Below, piece by piece: positions 34,128 to 42,026 of a stretch of DNA of 52,250 bases. The position numbers and the translations under genes are program-made. The notes below the pieces were generated by a model that worked only from the letters and a program-made list of their open reading frames with translations, did not search any database and was not told the DNA's origin. Position 1 is the first letter of the stretch, and every line of letters begins with the position of its first letter. The DNA lies in NCBI GenBank assembly GCA_913777665.1, contig CAJYTF010000043.1, forward strand, positions 1-52,250, given 5' to 3'. This DNA is from an uncultured Myroides sp. Its GTDB lineage: Bacteria; Bacteroidota; Bacteroidia; Flavobacteriales; Flavobacteriaceae.

Positions 34128-34210
34128 GGCTGTGTGGAGGAATTGGTAGACTCGCCATCTTGAGGGGGTGGTGTCATCAAGACGTGTCAGTTCGAATCTG
34201 ATCACAGTCA
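34128..34210 (+). tRNA. tRNA-Leu(GAG)
   Basis: 83 bases with a long variable arm. Acceptor GGCTGTG/CACAGTC, anticodon stem CCATC/GGTGG, loop TTGAGGG giving anticodon GAG, which reads CTC and CTT. It stands between tRNA-Lys copies. No CCA. Confidence 0.92.
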
Positions 34211-34230
34211 CATTAAAATATGATATTATT

Positions 34231-34303
34231 GACTCGATAGCTCAGTTGGTAGAGCACAACACTTTTAATGTTGGGGTCCTGGGTTCGAGCCCCAGTCGGG
34301 TCA
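34231..34303 (+). tRNA. tRNA-Lys(TTT)
   Basis: Identical in all 73 bases to the first copy at 34046. Second of three. Confidence 0.97.
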
Positions 34304-34333
34304 CTTTTATATCAAAAATTACATAAGTCATTT

Positions 34334-34406
34334 GACTCGATAGCTCAGTTGGTAGAGCACAACACTTTTAATGTTGGGGTCCTGGGTTCGAGCCCCAGTC
34401 GGGTCA
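34334..34406 (+). tRNA. tRNA-Lys(TTT)
   Basis: Identical in all 73 bases to the copies at 34046 and 34231. Third of three. No obvious terminator follows before the comM-like gene, whose ATG is 85 bases on. Confidence 0.97.
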
Positions 34407-34490
34407 CTTTTCTTCTCTTTCTAAGAAATCATCTAATTATATTAAATTTCCCATTTAATTCACTATATTTAGTTTAGAAAAAAATTAAGT

Positions 34491-36028
34491 ATGTTGGTTA
34501 AAGTTTTTGGTAGCGCCGTTTTTGGGATCGATGCTACTACAATTACAATCGAAGTAAATATTGATAAAGGCATTGGCTACCATTTGGTTGGTTTGCCCGA
34601 TAATGCCGTGAAAGAATCAAGTTACCGTATTGCTGCGGCGTTAGCAAATATTGGTTATAACCTGCCGGGTAAAAAAATCACAATAAACATGGCACCTGCC
34701 GATTTACGTAAAGAAGGATCTGCCTACGATTTACCTTTGGCGATTGGTATTTTGGCTGCTTCAGGTCAGTTAAAGAAGGATGATTTTTCTAATTGTATGA
34801 TTATGGGCGAATTGTCGTTAGACGGATCTGTCAACCGATAAAAGGAGCGTTACCGATAGCTATTCAAGCCAAAGCAGATGGGTTTACCAAAATATTCCTG
34901 CCAAAAGAAAATGTACAGGAAGCTGCTATTGTTCACGGATTAAATGTTTATGCGGTTGATAATATTGCCGATTTGATTAATCATTTCGGAGGGAAAATTG
35001 TATTAAAACCAGTCGAAGTTCAAGAAGAAGATTTATTTGATGCAACCAACGATTTTTCGTTATTAGATTTTGCCGAAGTAAAAGGACAGGAAAACATTAA
35101 AAGGGCATTGGAAATTGCAGCCGCAGGCGGACATAATATTTTATTAATTGGTCCACCAGGATCTGGTAAAACCATGCTGGCTAAAAGATTACCGAGTATC
35201 TTGCCACCTATGACGGTGGAAGAATCTTTAGAAACAACCAAAATTCACAGTGTGGTGGGTAAGGTTCAAAATGTAGGGTTAATAAAAAAACGTCCGTTTC
35301 GTGCGCCGCATCATACTGCATCAAGTGTTTCTTTGGTTGGTGGAGGCAGTTATCCGCAACCGGGAGAAATTTCGCTGGCACACAACGGCGTGTTGTTTTT
35401 AGACGAATTACCGGAATTTAAACGCGAAGTTTTAGAAGTAATGCGTCAGCCTTTGGAAGATCGAGAAGTAACCATTTCTCGTGCGAAATTCACGGTATCG
35501 TATCCTTCATCATTTATGTTGGTAGCAAGTATGAATCCAAGTCCCAGTGGATATTTCATGAACGATAAAGGACTGAGTCAGTCGTCATCAATGGAAATGA
35601 ATCGGTATCTAAACAAAATTTCGGGACCTTTATTGGATCGTATCGATTTACATATTGAAGTTAACCCTGTTCCTTTTGAAAAGTTGGCAGATAAATCAAC
35701 AGCCGAAAAAAGCGACGCCATAAGAAATCGTGTTATCCAAGCACGATCAATTCAATCACAAAGATTTAAAGAATATCATGGTATTCATTACAACGCACAA
35801 ATGCCTACAAAACTGATTTCAATTTTTTGCGAGCTCGATGAAACTTCACTAAGTCTACTGCAAACAGCCATGGAGAAACTGAATTTATCTGCCCGAGCGT
35901 ACGACAGAATTTTAAAAGTTGCCCGTACAATTGCCGATTTGGAAACTGCAGATAAAATAAAGCCCCAGCATATTGCCGAGGCTATTCAGTATCGAAGTTT
36001 AGACCGTGATTTGTGGACAAACAATTAA
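34491..36028 (+). pseudogene. comM: YifB/ComM-like Mg-chelatase AAA+ ATPase, interrupted by a one-base frameshift
   Basis: Residues 1-115 are read in one frame (VFGSAVFGIDATTITIEVNI, NMAPADLRKEGSAYDLPLAIG) and stop at TAA 34839-34841. The rest reads in the next frame from about CAA 34832 (QPIKGALPIAIQAKADGF). The family joins them as GELSLDGS-xQPIKGALPIAI, so one base is missing near 34830-34833. Past the shift everything is intact: Walker A GPPGSGKTMLAKRL, RAPHHTASSVSLVGGG, FLDELPEFKREVLEVMRQPL, DRIDLHIEV, and the C-terminal helical domain. Restoring the base gives a ~512-residue protein, typical of the family. Either a real broken gene or a sequencing error. YifB/ComM promotes branch migration in natural transformation. 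Confidence 0.85.
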
Positions 36029-36738
36029 GCTTGTTGTTGGGTTATATGCGTGTATAAACTATACGCAACTATGTAGTTTAACGGTAAGGTTAAAACAATT
36101 CCGATTCCGAAAAATAAAATACCTACAAAAGACAATAGATAGGTAAATGCAATGAAAGCAAATAAAAATCCCGGTTTTTGATTGACCGTTTGTATGCTGA
36201 AATTCAAACTTTTTGTAATGCTAAAATTGCTTATGTAAATGCTTGGAACGGCGAAATAAGTTAAAAGCTGTAGCAGCAGACTAATGCCCAAACCAACCAA
36301 GCTAAAACCGGCAAGTTCTAAAAAATAAGATAGGGCAGTGGTCACAATTTGAATAAGGATAATAACATTCAATGATTTTAATCCTTGGGTACTAAAAATG
36401 GTTGAAAAAGCACTGCCTAAATCGGCATAAGGTTGTATGTTTACTTTTTTGATCATACCGTAAATTCCACCAAAAAAATAATGTAGAAAAATACTAGCAA
36501 CCATATTTACAATCATAATTTGGGTTGTATTTGCGGCGATAAATTCTTCGGCAATTGTTTGGTTTGACAGTTTTATAAACTCTTGGGGAGATCCTATTAA
36601 CGAAACCAAACCAACAGAGTAAACAATAAAAACAATGATAAGCGTAAGAAAAATATACAAACCAGCCGTAACTGATACTTTTTTGGCAAGAGAAATTATT
36701 TGTTCTGATAATTTCAGCTGATCGATTTCGTAACTCAT
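36025..36738 (-). CDS. Multi-pass membrane protein of unknown function
   Basis: A 237-residue membrane protein starting MSYEIDQLKLSEQI. Several hydrophobic helices are visible (VTAGLYIFLTLIIVFIVYSV, IMIVNMVASIFLHYFFGGIY, LGISLLLQLLTYFAVP, LFAFIAFTYLLSFVGILFFG), so about five or six membrane segments. The family looks like the glycerophosphodiester/YckC-type small integral membrane proteins of Bacteroidota, but I cannot name it. It overlaps the tail of the comM-like gene by 4 bases (convergent). Its promoter is inside the terminator loop of ypfJ. I chose ATG 36738 over the upstream one, which lies before the promoter start site. Confidence 0.7.
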   Translation of the reverse strand: MSYEIDQLKLSEQIISLAKKVSVTAGLYIFLTLIIVFIVYSVGLVSLIGSPQEFIKLSNQTIAEEFIAANTTQIMIVNMVASIFLHYFFGGIYGMIKKVNIQPYADLGSAFSTIFSTQGLKSLNVIILIQIVTTALSYFLELAGFSLVGLGISLLLQLLTYFAVPSIYISNFSITKSLNFSIQTVNQKPGFLFAFIAFTYLLSFVGILFFGIGIVLTLPLNYIVAYSLYTHITQQQA

Positions 36739-36746
36739 ATAAAAAT

Positions 36747-36780
36747 AAAAAATGCCTCGCAAAAGTACGAAGCATTTTTT
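36747..36780 (-). terminator. ypfJ terminator whose loop is a promoter -7 box
   Basis: AAAAAATGC (36747-36755) pairs with GCATTTTTT (36772-36780), then one mismatch, then TCG/CGA. The 8-base loop is CAAAAGTA (36760-36767), exactly the complement of TACTTTTG. On the minus strand the hairpin can end the ypfJ transcript while the loop box drives the next gene, with the ATG at 36738 about 22 bases on. Confidence 0.65.
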
Positions 36781-36795
36781 TAATTGATGGCTATT

Positions 36796-37662
36796 TTAAT
36801 AGCGAATACTGTTATATATGGTTTCAATATCGCCTTGGTTGATGTCGCCGGTGTTGTATCCTTTCATAAACCAGGCTTTACGTTCTGCTGATGTTCCGTG
36901 AGTAAAAGTTTCTGGTTGAACGTGCCCCTGCATTTTACTTTGAATGGCATCATCACCAACAGCTTGTGCGGCACTAATTGCTTCTTCAATATCGCCGGCT
37001 TCCAACTTTTCTTTGTTACGGCTTGCCCAAACCCCTGCATAAAAATCTGCCTGTAATTCTTGAGCCACCGATAATTTATTTGCAGCCGCTTTGCCTTTGC
37101 CTTGTTGTGCTTGACGAACTTTTTGATTGGTTCCTACCAGTGTTTGTATATGATGACCAACTTCGTGTGCAATTACATATGCAATAGCAAAATCGCCACC
37201 TTTTGCTCCGAAACGGGTACGCAATTCTTCAAAAAAGCGTAAATCCATATAGATTTTTTGATCTGCAGGACAATAAAAAGGACCTGCTGCCGATGTTGCC
37301 GAACCGCATGAAGTATTTACACCGTCATCAAACAAAACCATTCCCGGCTCTTGATACTTTTGACCGTTTTCTTGAAAGATTTGAGTCCAAGTTTCATTAT
37401 TATAAACAAAATTAGCTTCAGAAAACTGACCTAAAGTTATTTCTTCATCTGATAATTCTCTTGTTTTTACTTGTTCCGATGATTGTGTTGTGCCCTGCGT
37501 TTGGTTTAAAATATTGCCGATTACCTGACCGGATTCCCCACCAAACATGGTTAACAATAAGGCAACAACCCCAATGATTCCGCCACCTACAATAGCTTTA
37601 CCACCGCCCGACATACCGCGACGGTCTTCAAAACCTCCACTAGTTTTTCTTTCCCATTTCAT
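36796..37662 (-). CDS. ypfJ: YpfJ-type neutral zinc metallopeptidase
   Basis: A 288-residue membrane-anchored protease of the KPN_02809/YpfJ family. The N terminus has a Gly-rich segment and one membrane helix (IVGGGIIGVVALLLTMFGG). The zinc motif is HEVGHHIQTLVG. The rest of the family pattern (CGSATSAAGPFYCPADQKIY, ELQADFYAGVWA, HGTSAERKAWFMKGY) is intact. It is downstream of rluA (24 bases), probably in an operon. The substrate is unknown. Confidence 0.9.
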   Translation of the reverse strand: MKWERKTSGGFEDRRGMSGGGKAIVGGGIIGVVALLLTMFGGESGQVIGNILNQTQGTTQSSEQVKTRELSDEEITLGQFSEANFVYNNETWTQIFQENGQKYQEPGMVLFDDGVNTSCGSATSAAGPFYCPADQKIYMDLRFFEELRTRFGAKGGDFAIAYVIAHEVGHHIQTLVGTNQKVRQAQQGKGKAAANKLSVAQELQADFYAGVWASRNKEKLEAGDIEEAISAAQAVGDDAIQSKMQGHVQPETFTHGTSAERKAWFMKGYNTGDINQGDIETIYNSIRY

Positions 37663-37686
37663 ATCTAAAATTTTTAATCTAATATA

Positions 37687-38382
37687 CTATTTTTCTACAT
37701 TTTTCCAAATAATATCATCGGGAACAGGAGCAACAATTTTTAATTCATCTTTTGTAACGGGATGGTTTAATACTAATTTTCGAGCGTGTAGATGAATACC
37801 GCCATTTGGATTGCTTCGATCAAAACCATATTTTAAATCGCCTTTAATTGGACACCCAATAGCCGATAACTGACAACGAATTTGATGATGACGACCCGTA
37901 TATAGATTGATTTCTAATGCAAAATAAGAATTTAATTTTTGAATGATTTTATAATCTAAAATTGCCTGTTTGCTGTCTTTAACTTCTTTTAAATGCGCTT
38001 TTGATGTATTGTTTTTTGGACTTCGAGTTAAGTAGTGAATCAACGTATCGCTTTCTTTTGGTGGTTGATTTTTAACAACAGCCCAATAGGTTTTCTGTGT
38101 TTCACGGTTTTTAAATAAATCGTTCAGTCGGGTTAATGCCTTCGATGTTTTTGCAAACAACACAATACCCGATGTTGGTCTGTCTAACCGATGAACCACG
38201 CCCAAAAAAACCGCGCCCGGTTTGCTGTACTTCTCTTTTATATATTCTTTTACAACATCGCATAAAGGTTTGTCGCCGGTTTCATCGCCCTGAACAATAT
38301 CGCCCACACGTTTATTTACCACAATTAAATGGTTATCTTCGTATAAAACCTGTAAATTTTCTTTTGTTGAATAGATTTTCAT
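37687..38382 (-). CDS. RluA family pseudouridine synthase
   Basis: Converts specific uridines of rRNA or tRNA to pseudouridine. The catalytic motif is VVHRLDRPTSGIVLFAKT with the Asp in HRLD. The GRHHQIRCQLSAIG segment is the conserved RNA-side motif. At 231 residues it lacks an N-terminal S4 domain, as in RluA and TruC types. The target cannot be fixed from the sequence. It lies between panB (upstream, with a palindromic element in the gap) and ypfJ. Confidence 0.9.
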   Translation of the reverse strand: MKIYSTKENLQVLYEDNHLIVVNKRVGDIVQGDETGDKPLCDVVKEYIKEKYSKPGAVFLGVVHRLDRPTSGIVLFAKTSKALTRLNDLFKNRETQKTYWAVVKNQPPKESDTLIHYLTRSPKNNTSKAHLKEVKDSKQAILDYKIIQKLNSYFALEINLYTGRHHQIRCQLSAIGCPIKGDLKYGFDRSNPNGGIHLHARKLVLNHPVTKDELKIVAPVPDDIIWKNVEK

Positions 38383-38394
38383 AATATTAAAAGA

Positions 38395-38512
38395 GGTTGT
38401 CTAAAGGATCTAATTGTCAAGCTGAACTTGATTCAGCTTCTCATCATTTTGTAAATTACATTGATGAGATTCCGGATCAGATCCGGAATGACATAGAGAA
38501 CTTTAGACAACC
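38395..38512. repeat. 118-base palindromic element with 12-base inverted ends (MITE/REP-like)
   Basis: The ends are perfect inverted repeats GGTTGTCTAAAG (38395-38406) and CTTTAGACAACC (38501-38512). Inside are three further palindromes: AAGCTGAA/TTCAGCTT (38419-38439), TCTCATCA/TGATGAGA (38439-38469) and ATTCCGGATC/GATCCGGAAT (38469-38489). No coding frame is present. It fills the panB-rluA gap. Such compact elements in Bacteroidota are usually dispersed and moved in trans. No clear target duplication flanks it. Only one copy is in the window. Confidence 0.75.
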
Positions 38513-38535
38513 AATCTATTTGAATATAAATAAAA

Positions 38536-39354
38536 TTAATACTGCTCTGTTGAATTAGGAAAATCTTTTGATTTTACATCATCAACATACTGACCGATAG
38601 CCTTTGTCATGTCTTCGTACAGATTCATGTATCGTCTTAAAAATTTCGGACTGAATTCATGCGTCATTCCAATCATGTCGTGGACAACCAAAACTTGACC
38701 GTCGACACCGCTACCTGCACCAATACCAATAATGGGGATGGATACTTCTTTTGCAACTCTTTCTGCCAAAGCAGCCGGAATTTTCTCTAAAACAATGGCA
38801 AAACATCCAATTTTCTCTAACATTTTAGCGTCTTCGATTAATTTTTCTGCTTCGGCTTCTTCTTTTGCTCTAACGGTATATGTTCCGAATTTATAGATCG
38901 ATTGCGGAGTTAAACCCAAGTGTCCCATAACAGGAACGCCGGCACCCAAAATCTTTTTAATTCCTTCTTTAATTTCTTTACCGCCTTCTAATTTCAAGGC
39001 ATGTGCGCCACTTTCTTTCATTACGCGAATGGCAGATTCCAATGCTTTTTTAGAATCAGACTGATAGGTTCCAAAAGGTAAATCAACCACTACCAAAGCA
39101 CGCTCTACACCACGAACCACACATGATGCATGATAAATCATTTGGTCTAAAGTTATAGGTAAGGTAGTTTCGTGACCCGCCATTACGTTGCTGGCAGAAT
39201 CGCCTACCAAAATCACATCGACCCCAGCAGAATCTACAATTTTAGCCATGGTGTAATCGTAAGCGGTAAGCATAGAGATTTTTTCTCCGTTTTGTTTCAT
39301 ATCAAAAAGCGACTTGGTAGTCACTATTTTATAATCTTTTTTTGCAACAGACAT
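38536..39354 (-). CDS. panB: 3-methyl-2-oxobutanoate hydroxymethyltransferase
   Basis: Makes ketopantoate from 2-oxoisovalerate and methylenetetrahydrofolate, first step of pantothenate synthesis for CoA. Family motifs are [39 protein letters not shown], the Glu of [18 protein letters not shown] and [14 protein letters not shown]. Length of 272 is normal. panC and panD are not adjacent. It is followed by rluA on the same strand, with the 118-base palindromic element between. Confidence 0.96.
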   Translation of the reverse strand: MSVAKKDYKIVTTKSLFDMKQNGEKISMLTAYDYTMAKIVDSAGVDVILVGDSASNVMAGHETTLPITLDQMIYHASCVVRGVERALVVVDLPFGTYQSDSKKALESAIRVMKESGAHALKLEGGKEIKEGIKKILGAGVPVMGHLGLTPQSIYKFGTYTVRAKEEAEAEKLIEDAKMLEKIGCFAIVLEKIPAALAERVAKEVSIPIIGIGAGSGVDGQVLVVHDMIGMTHEFSPKFLRRYMNLYEDMTKAIGQYVDDVKSKDFPNSTEQY

Positions 39355-39508
39355 ACTGTAATAATTGTTGTTTAGTTGTGGTAAAATTAGATAAAAACTT
39401 TAAGAAAAAGGAAATATAATTAATAAATAGAATTTTTAGGTTTTAAGTGTCTATCAATACTGAATTAGTATTACTATTGATTTTCGATATTTTTTGTATC
39501 TTTAAAAG

Positions 39509-40366
39509 GTGAAAAAAGGAACTGAATTAATAACACTAAAACCACAAAACGAGCAACTAAAAAAGTTGGTTGCTTACTATTACTTTCATACATCGAATAA
39601 CGAACAACATTCAGAGTCGTTCTATTTTTATCCTAATTACCTACACGCTTTAACTATTTACAAAGGAAATGAGATTTTGTTAGGTGCTCAAAATAAGAGT
39701 TCCGTTATAACAGAAAGTAACGATAATGGAAAACTCACTGTTATTTATACCATAAATTTAAAAGATAAGTGCAATGTTGAAATGAACGGCGTTTTTAATA
39801 AAATTGGTATTGTGTTTTATCCTCTGGGAATAAATCATTTTATAGACAAACCTTTAAATGAATTGTCAATGCAGCAAATTCAAGAAGTATCTTTGAATCC
39901 AAGCTTTTGCGAAATTTTGTCTCAATTAACCGACAATTTATCAGCCGATCAAAAATTAGAAGTTGTAGAGAATGCTTTGTTATCGATAATTCAGCCTTTT
40001 CAAGAAATCGAATTACAAAAAGCAATTAAGGAGATTATCAAATCTAACGGAGCGATCAAAATTTCAGAATTAGAGCAAATAACAGGCAAAAACAGAAAAA
40101 CGTTGCTTCGTCTCTTTAAAAAACACACCCTTACCACAATTGAAGAATATAAAAAAATGGTCATGTTTCGCAATTCGTTAAACTATGCCATTAAACACAA
40201 AGAATTGGCTAATTTAACCGATGTTGCTCTTTACAATATGTATTACGATCAATCGCATTTTATAAAACATTTTAAAAGTATTACCAGCGAAACACCCAAA
40301 ACGTTGCTTCCTAAAATAAAACAGATTGATAATGAAGATTTATATTGGTATTTTTTAGAAGATTAA
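39509..40366 (+). CDS. AraC-family transcriptional regulator
   Basis: A 285-residue regulator. The C-terminal ~100 residues form the AraC DNA-binding domain with two helix-turn-helix units (KISELEQITGKNRKTLLRLF and LTDVALYNMYYDQSHFIKHF), the second with the typical FYDQSHFIKxF pattern. The N-terminal ~170 residues are a sensor that I do not recognise. It starts with GTG at 39509, since TATCTTTA lies at 39497-39504 and would put the start site at the codon. The signal and targets are unknown; it may act on the next genes. Confidence 0.8.
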   Translation: MKKGTELITLKPQNEQLKKLVAYYYFHTSNNEQHSESFYFYPNYLHALTIYKGNEILLGAQNKSSVITESNDNGKLTVIYTINLKDKCNVEMNGVFNKIGIVFYPLGINHFIDKPLNELSMQQIQEVSLNPSFCEILSQLTDNLSADQKLEVVENALLSIIQPFQEIELQKAIKEIIKSNGAIKISELEQITGKNRKTLLRLFKKHTLTTIEEYKKMVMFRNSLNYAIKHKELANLTDVALYNMYYDQSHFIKHFKSITSETPKTLLPKIKQIDNEDLYWYFLED

Positions 40367-40410
40367 GATCATGTGTCTCAATTTTACAATTTTTTCATTA
40401 ATGAGTGATT

Positions 40411-40418
40411 TATTTTTG
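40411..40418 (+). promoter_or_regulatory. Promoter -7 box of the PEGA-like gene
   Basis: TATTTTTG matches TAnnTTTG exactly, 22 bases before the ATG at 40440. The -33 region is only T-rich. Confidence 0.55.
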
Positions 40419-40439
40419 CTGAAACAAATTTAAACAACT

Positions 40440-40850
40440 ATGGCAGTAATAAAAATTCAAAGAGGTAGCGGCTACGTAGATAAAATCCGTAACTATAAAG
40501 TATTTATTAATAACGAAAAAGTAGGCATTATTTCAGAAGGAGAAATAAAAGAATATAATGTTAGTCCGGGTACGCATACTATTTCAACGAAAATTGATTG
40601 GGCAGGAAGCAAAGACATCATTATAGATTTAAAAGAAAACGATGTAGTTAATTTTAAGGTAGAAAATTACACCGCTAAACATTGGCTAATTTCGGTTTAT
40701 TTCATTGCCTTCATCACTTTAGTACATATTGTTCTATTTATAACGATCGATTTTCAATACACATCATTATTGTTTATTCCAATTTTGGCAATCATGGGAT
40801 ATTATCTAACTTTTGGTCGAAATAAATACTTGATATTGAAACAATTATAA
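40440..40850 (+). CDS. Small membrane protein with N-terminal PEGA-like domain
   Basis: A 136-residue protein: about 80 residues of beta-rich PEGA-like fold (YKVFINNEKVGIISEGEIKE, YNVSPGTHTISTKIDW) then two membrane helices (WLISVYFIAFITLVHIVLFI and TSLLFIPILAIMGYYLTF). It has no signal peptide, so the domain is probably cytoplasmic, unlike most PEGA domains. It starts after a good promoter and precedes the frameshifted thioredoxin-like gene by 17 bases, so both may be one unit. The function is unknown. Confidence 0.7.
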   Translation: MAVIKIQRGSGYVDKIRNYKVFINNEKVGIISEGEIKEYNVSPGTHTISTKIDWAGSKDIIIDLKENDVVNFKVENYTAKHWLISVYFIAFITLVHIVLFITIDFQYTSLLFIPILAIMGYYLTFGRNKYLILKQL

Positions 40851-40867
40851 TTAAAAGAACACTTGAA

Positions 40868-41982
40868 ATGAAAAGATTGACAATTTTAGCAGCATTGCTA
40901 ACAGCAACAATTCAAGCCATTGCAGGCGAATAAAAATAACGGCAAACCTTACTGGTTTTTCTGATACTGCCGTAGTATATTTACTTAGCGGACAAACACC
41001 AATAGCTTACAAAACACTGGCACAAGGAATAGTAGAACTAACAGCCGAAGTTTCTGAAACACCAGAAAGCTACATGATGTATATTGTAGATAACAACCAG
41101 CCTTATTTTACGGAACTGTTTGTAGCCGACGAAACTTTACAAATTACAGCAACTAAAGAAGATTTCCCTTATCAGGTAAAGGTTAACGGTTCTAAACACC
41201 ATTTTGCAAAAGCTAAACTAAACGAATTCCAAATGCCTTTACATAAAAAAGGAGAAGCCTTAAAGTATGAAATAACGGCATTGCAGCAAACACCCGAATG
41301 GCAAAAGCCTGAGGTGCAAGAAAAATATGTGGGAGAAAATGGATTAGGAAGCAAGCTTACGAAAGAACTAAAACAAGTGGAAGCCGATTTTATTTTAAAT
41401 AATTTTGATAACGCCTATACCTGGACGTTGTTGCCTTACAATACCACTGCATTTGACAAAACGTTTTATAAAGCGGTATATGATAAAATGACTGCCGAAC
41501 AGAAGAAAACCGAAATTGGAAAGAAATATTTATTAGCATCAAAAAGCCAACGTTTAACTAAAGGCGACAGTTTTATTGATATACCAGTTTTAGATAAAGA
41601 TTTAAAAGTAGAAAAATTAAGCGATTATTTTGCAAAAGGTAAAGATTTTGTTTTGGTGGATTTATCATCTGTAAACTGCCCAAGCAGTAATCAATCGTTT
41701 CCTATTACGAAAAATTTTGCAGATAAAAACACTGATAAATTACAGGTTGTTAGCGTGCTAGAAAGTAATGATGCAGAAACTTACAAACATTTTGGAAAGT
41801 TAAGTACCGATAATTGGGCGTTGGTTTACGCAGAAGATTTCACGAGAACCGATACGTATGTTCAATACCAAGAAAATAAAACACCTACTTTTTTATTGTT
41901 TGATAAAGCGGGAAAATTAATAGATCGTTGGTCTGGAGCATTGATCCATCAACAAAAATTAGAACAACATTTTGGGAAGTAA
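40868..41982 (+). pseudogene. DUF4369/thioredoxin-like envelope protein, interrupted by a one-base frameshift
   Basis: The ATG at 40868 gives a signal peptide (MKRLTILAALLTATIQAIAG) and then a stop TAA at 40931-40933. Another frame continues without a break: IKITANLTGFSDTAVVYLL and on to the end at 41982. Adding one A near 40929 (GAAATAAAAATA) would join them into about 371 residues, normal for this family of periplasmic TlpA-like proteins. The C-terminal thioredoxin-like domain has NCPSSNQSF where CxxC is expected, so the second Cys is Ser. The gene is thus broken or misread, and even when repaired may be monothiol. Confidence 0.75.
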
Positions 41983-41986
41983 TTAT

Positions 41987-42022
41987 AAAAAAACGTGTTA
42001 TTAGCTAATAACACGTTTTTTT
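41987..42022. terminator. Bidirectional terminator between the thioredoxin-like and SH3 genes
   Basis: A long perfect palindrome AAAACGTGTTATTAG/CTAATAACACGTTTT with A and T runs at the ends. Confidence 0.93.
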
Positions 42023-42026
42023 TATT

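Noticed and set aside
34268..34477. Frames within the tRNA cluster (34268-34477, plus; 33974-34180, minus)
   Set aside because: They read through tRNA genes and have no protein-like pattern.
34793..34840. Start of a separate gene at 34793 for the second comM half
   Set aside because: The first residues before QPIKG match nothing; they are the wrong-frame copy of the first half. The two parts are one broken gene.
34826..34845. Programmed -1 frameshifting in comM
   Set aside because: No X-XXY-YYZ slippery site and no clear downstream pseudoknot; a plain deletion explains it better.
36739..36762. Upstream ATG (MRGIFYFY) for the membrane gene
   Set aside because: It lies between the -7 box and the predicted start site, so it would not be in the mRNA.
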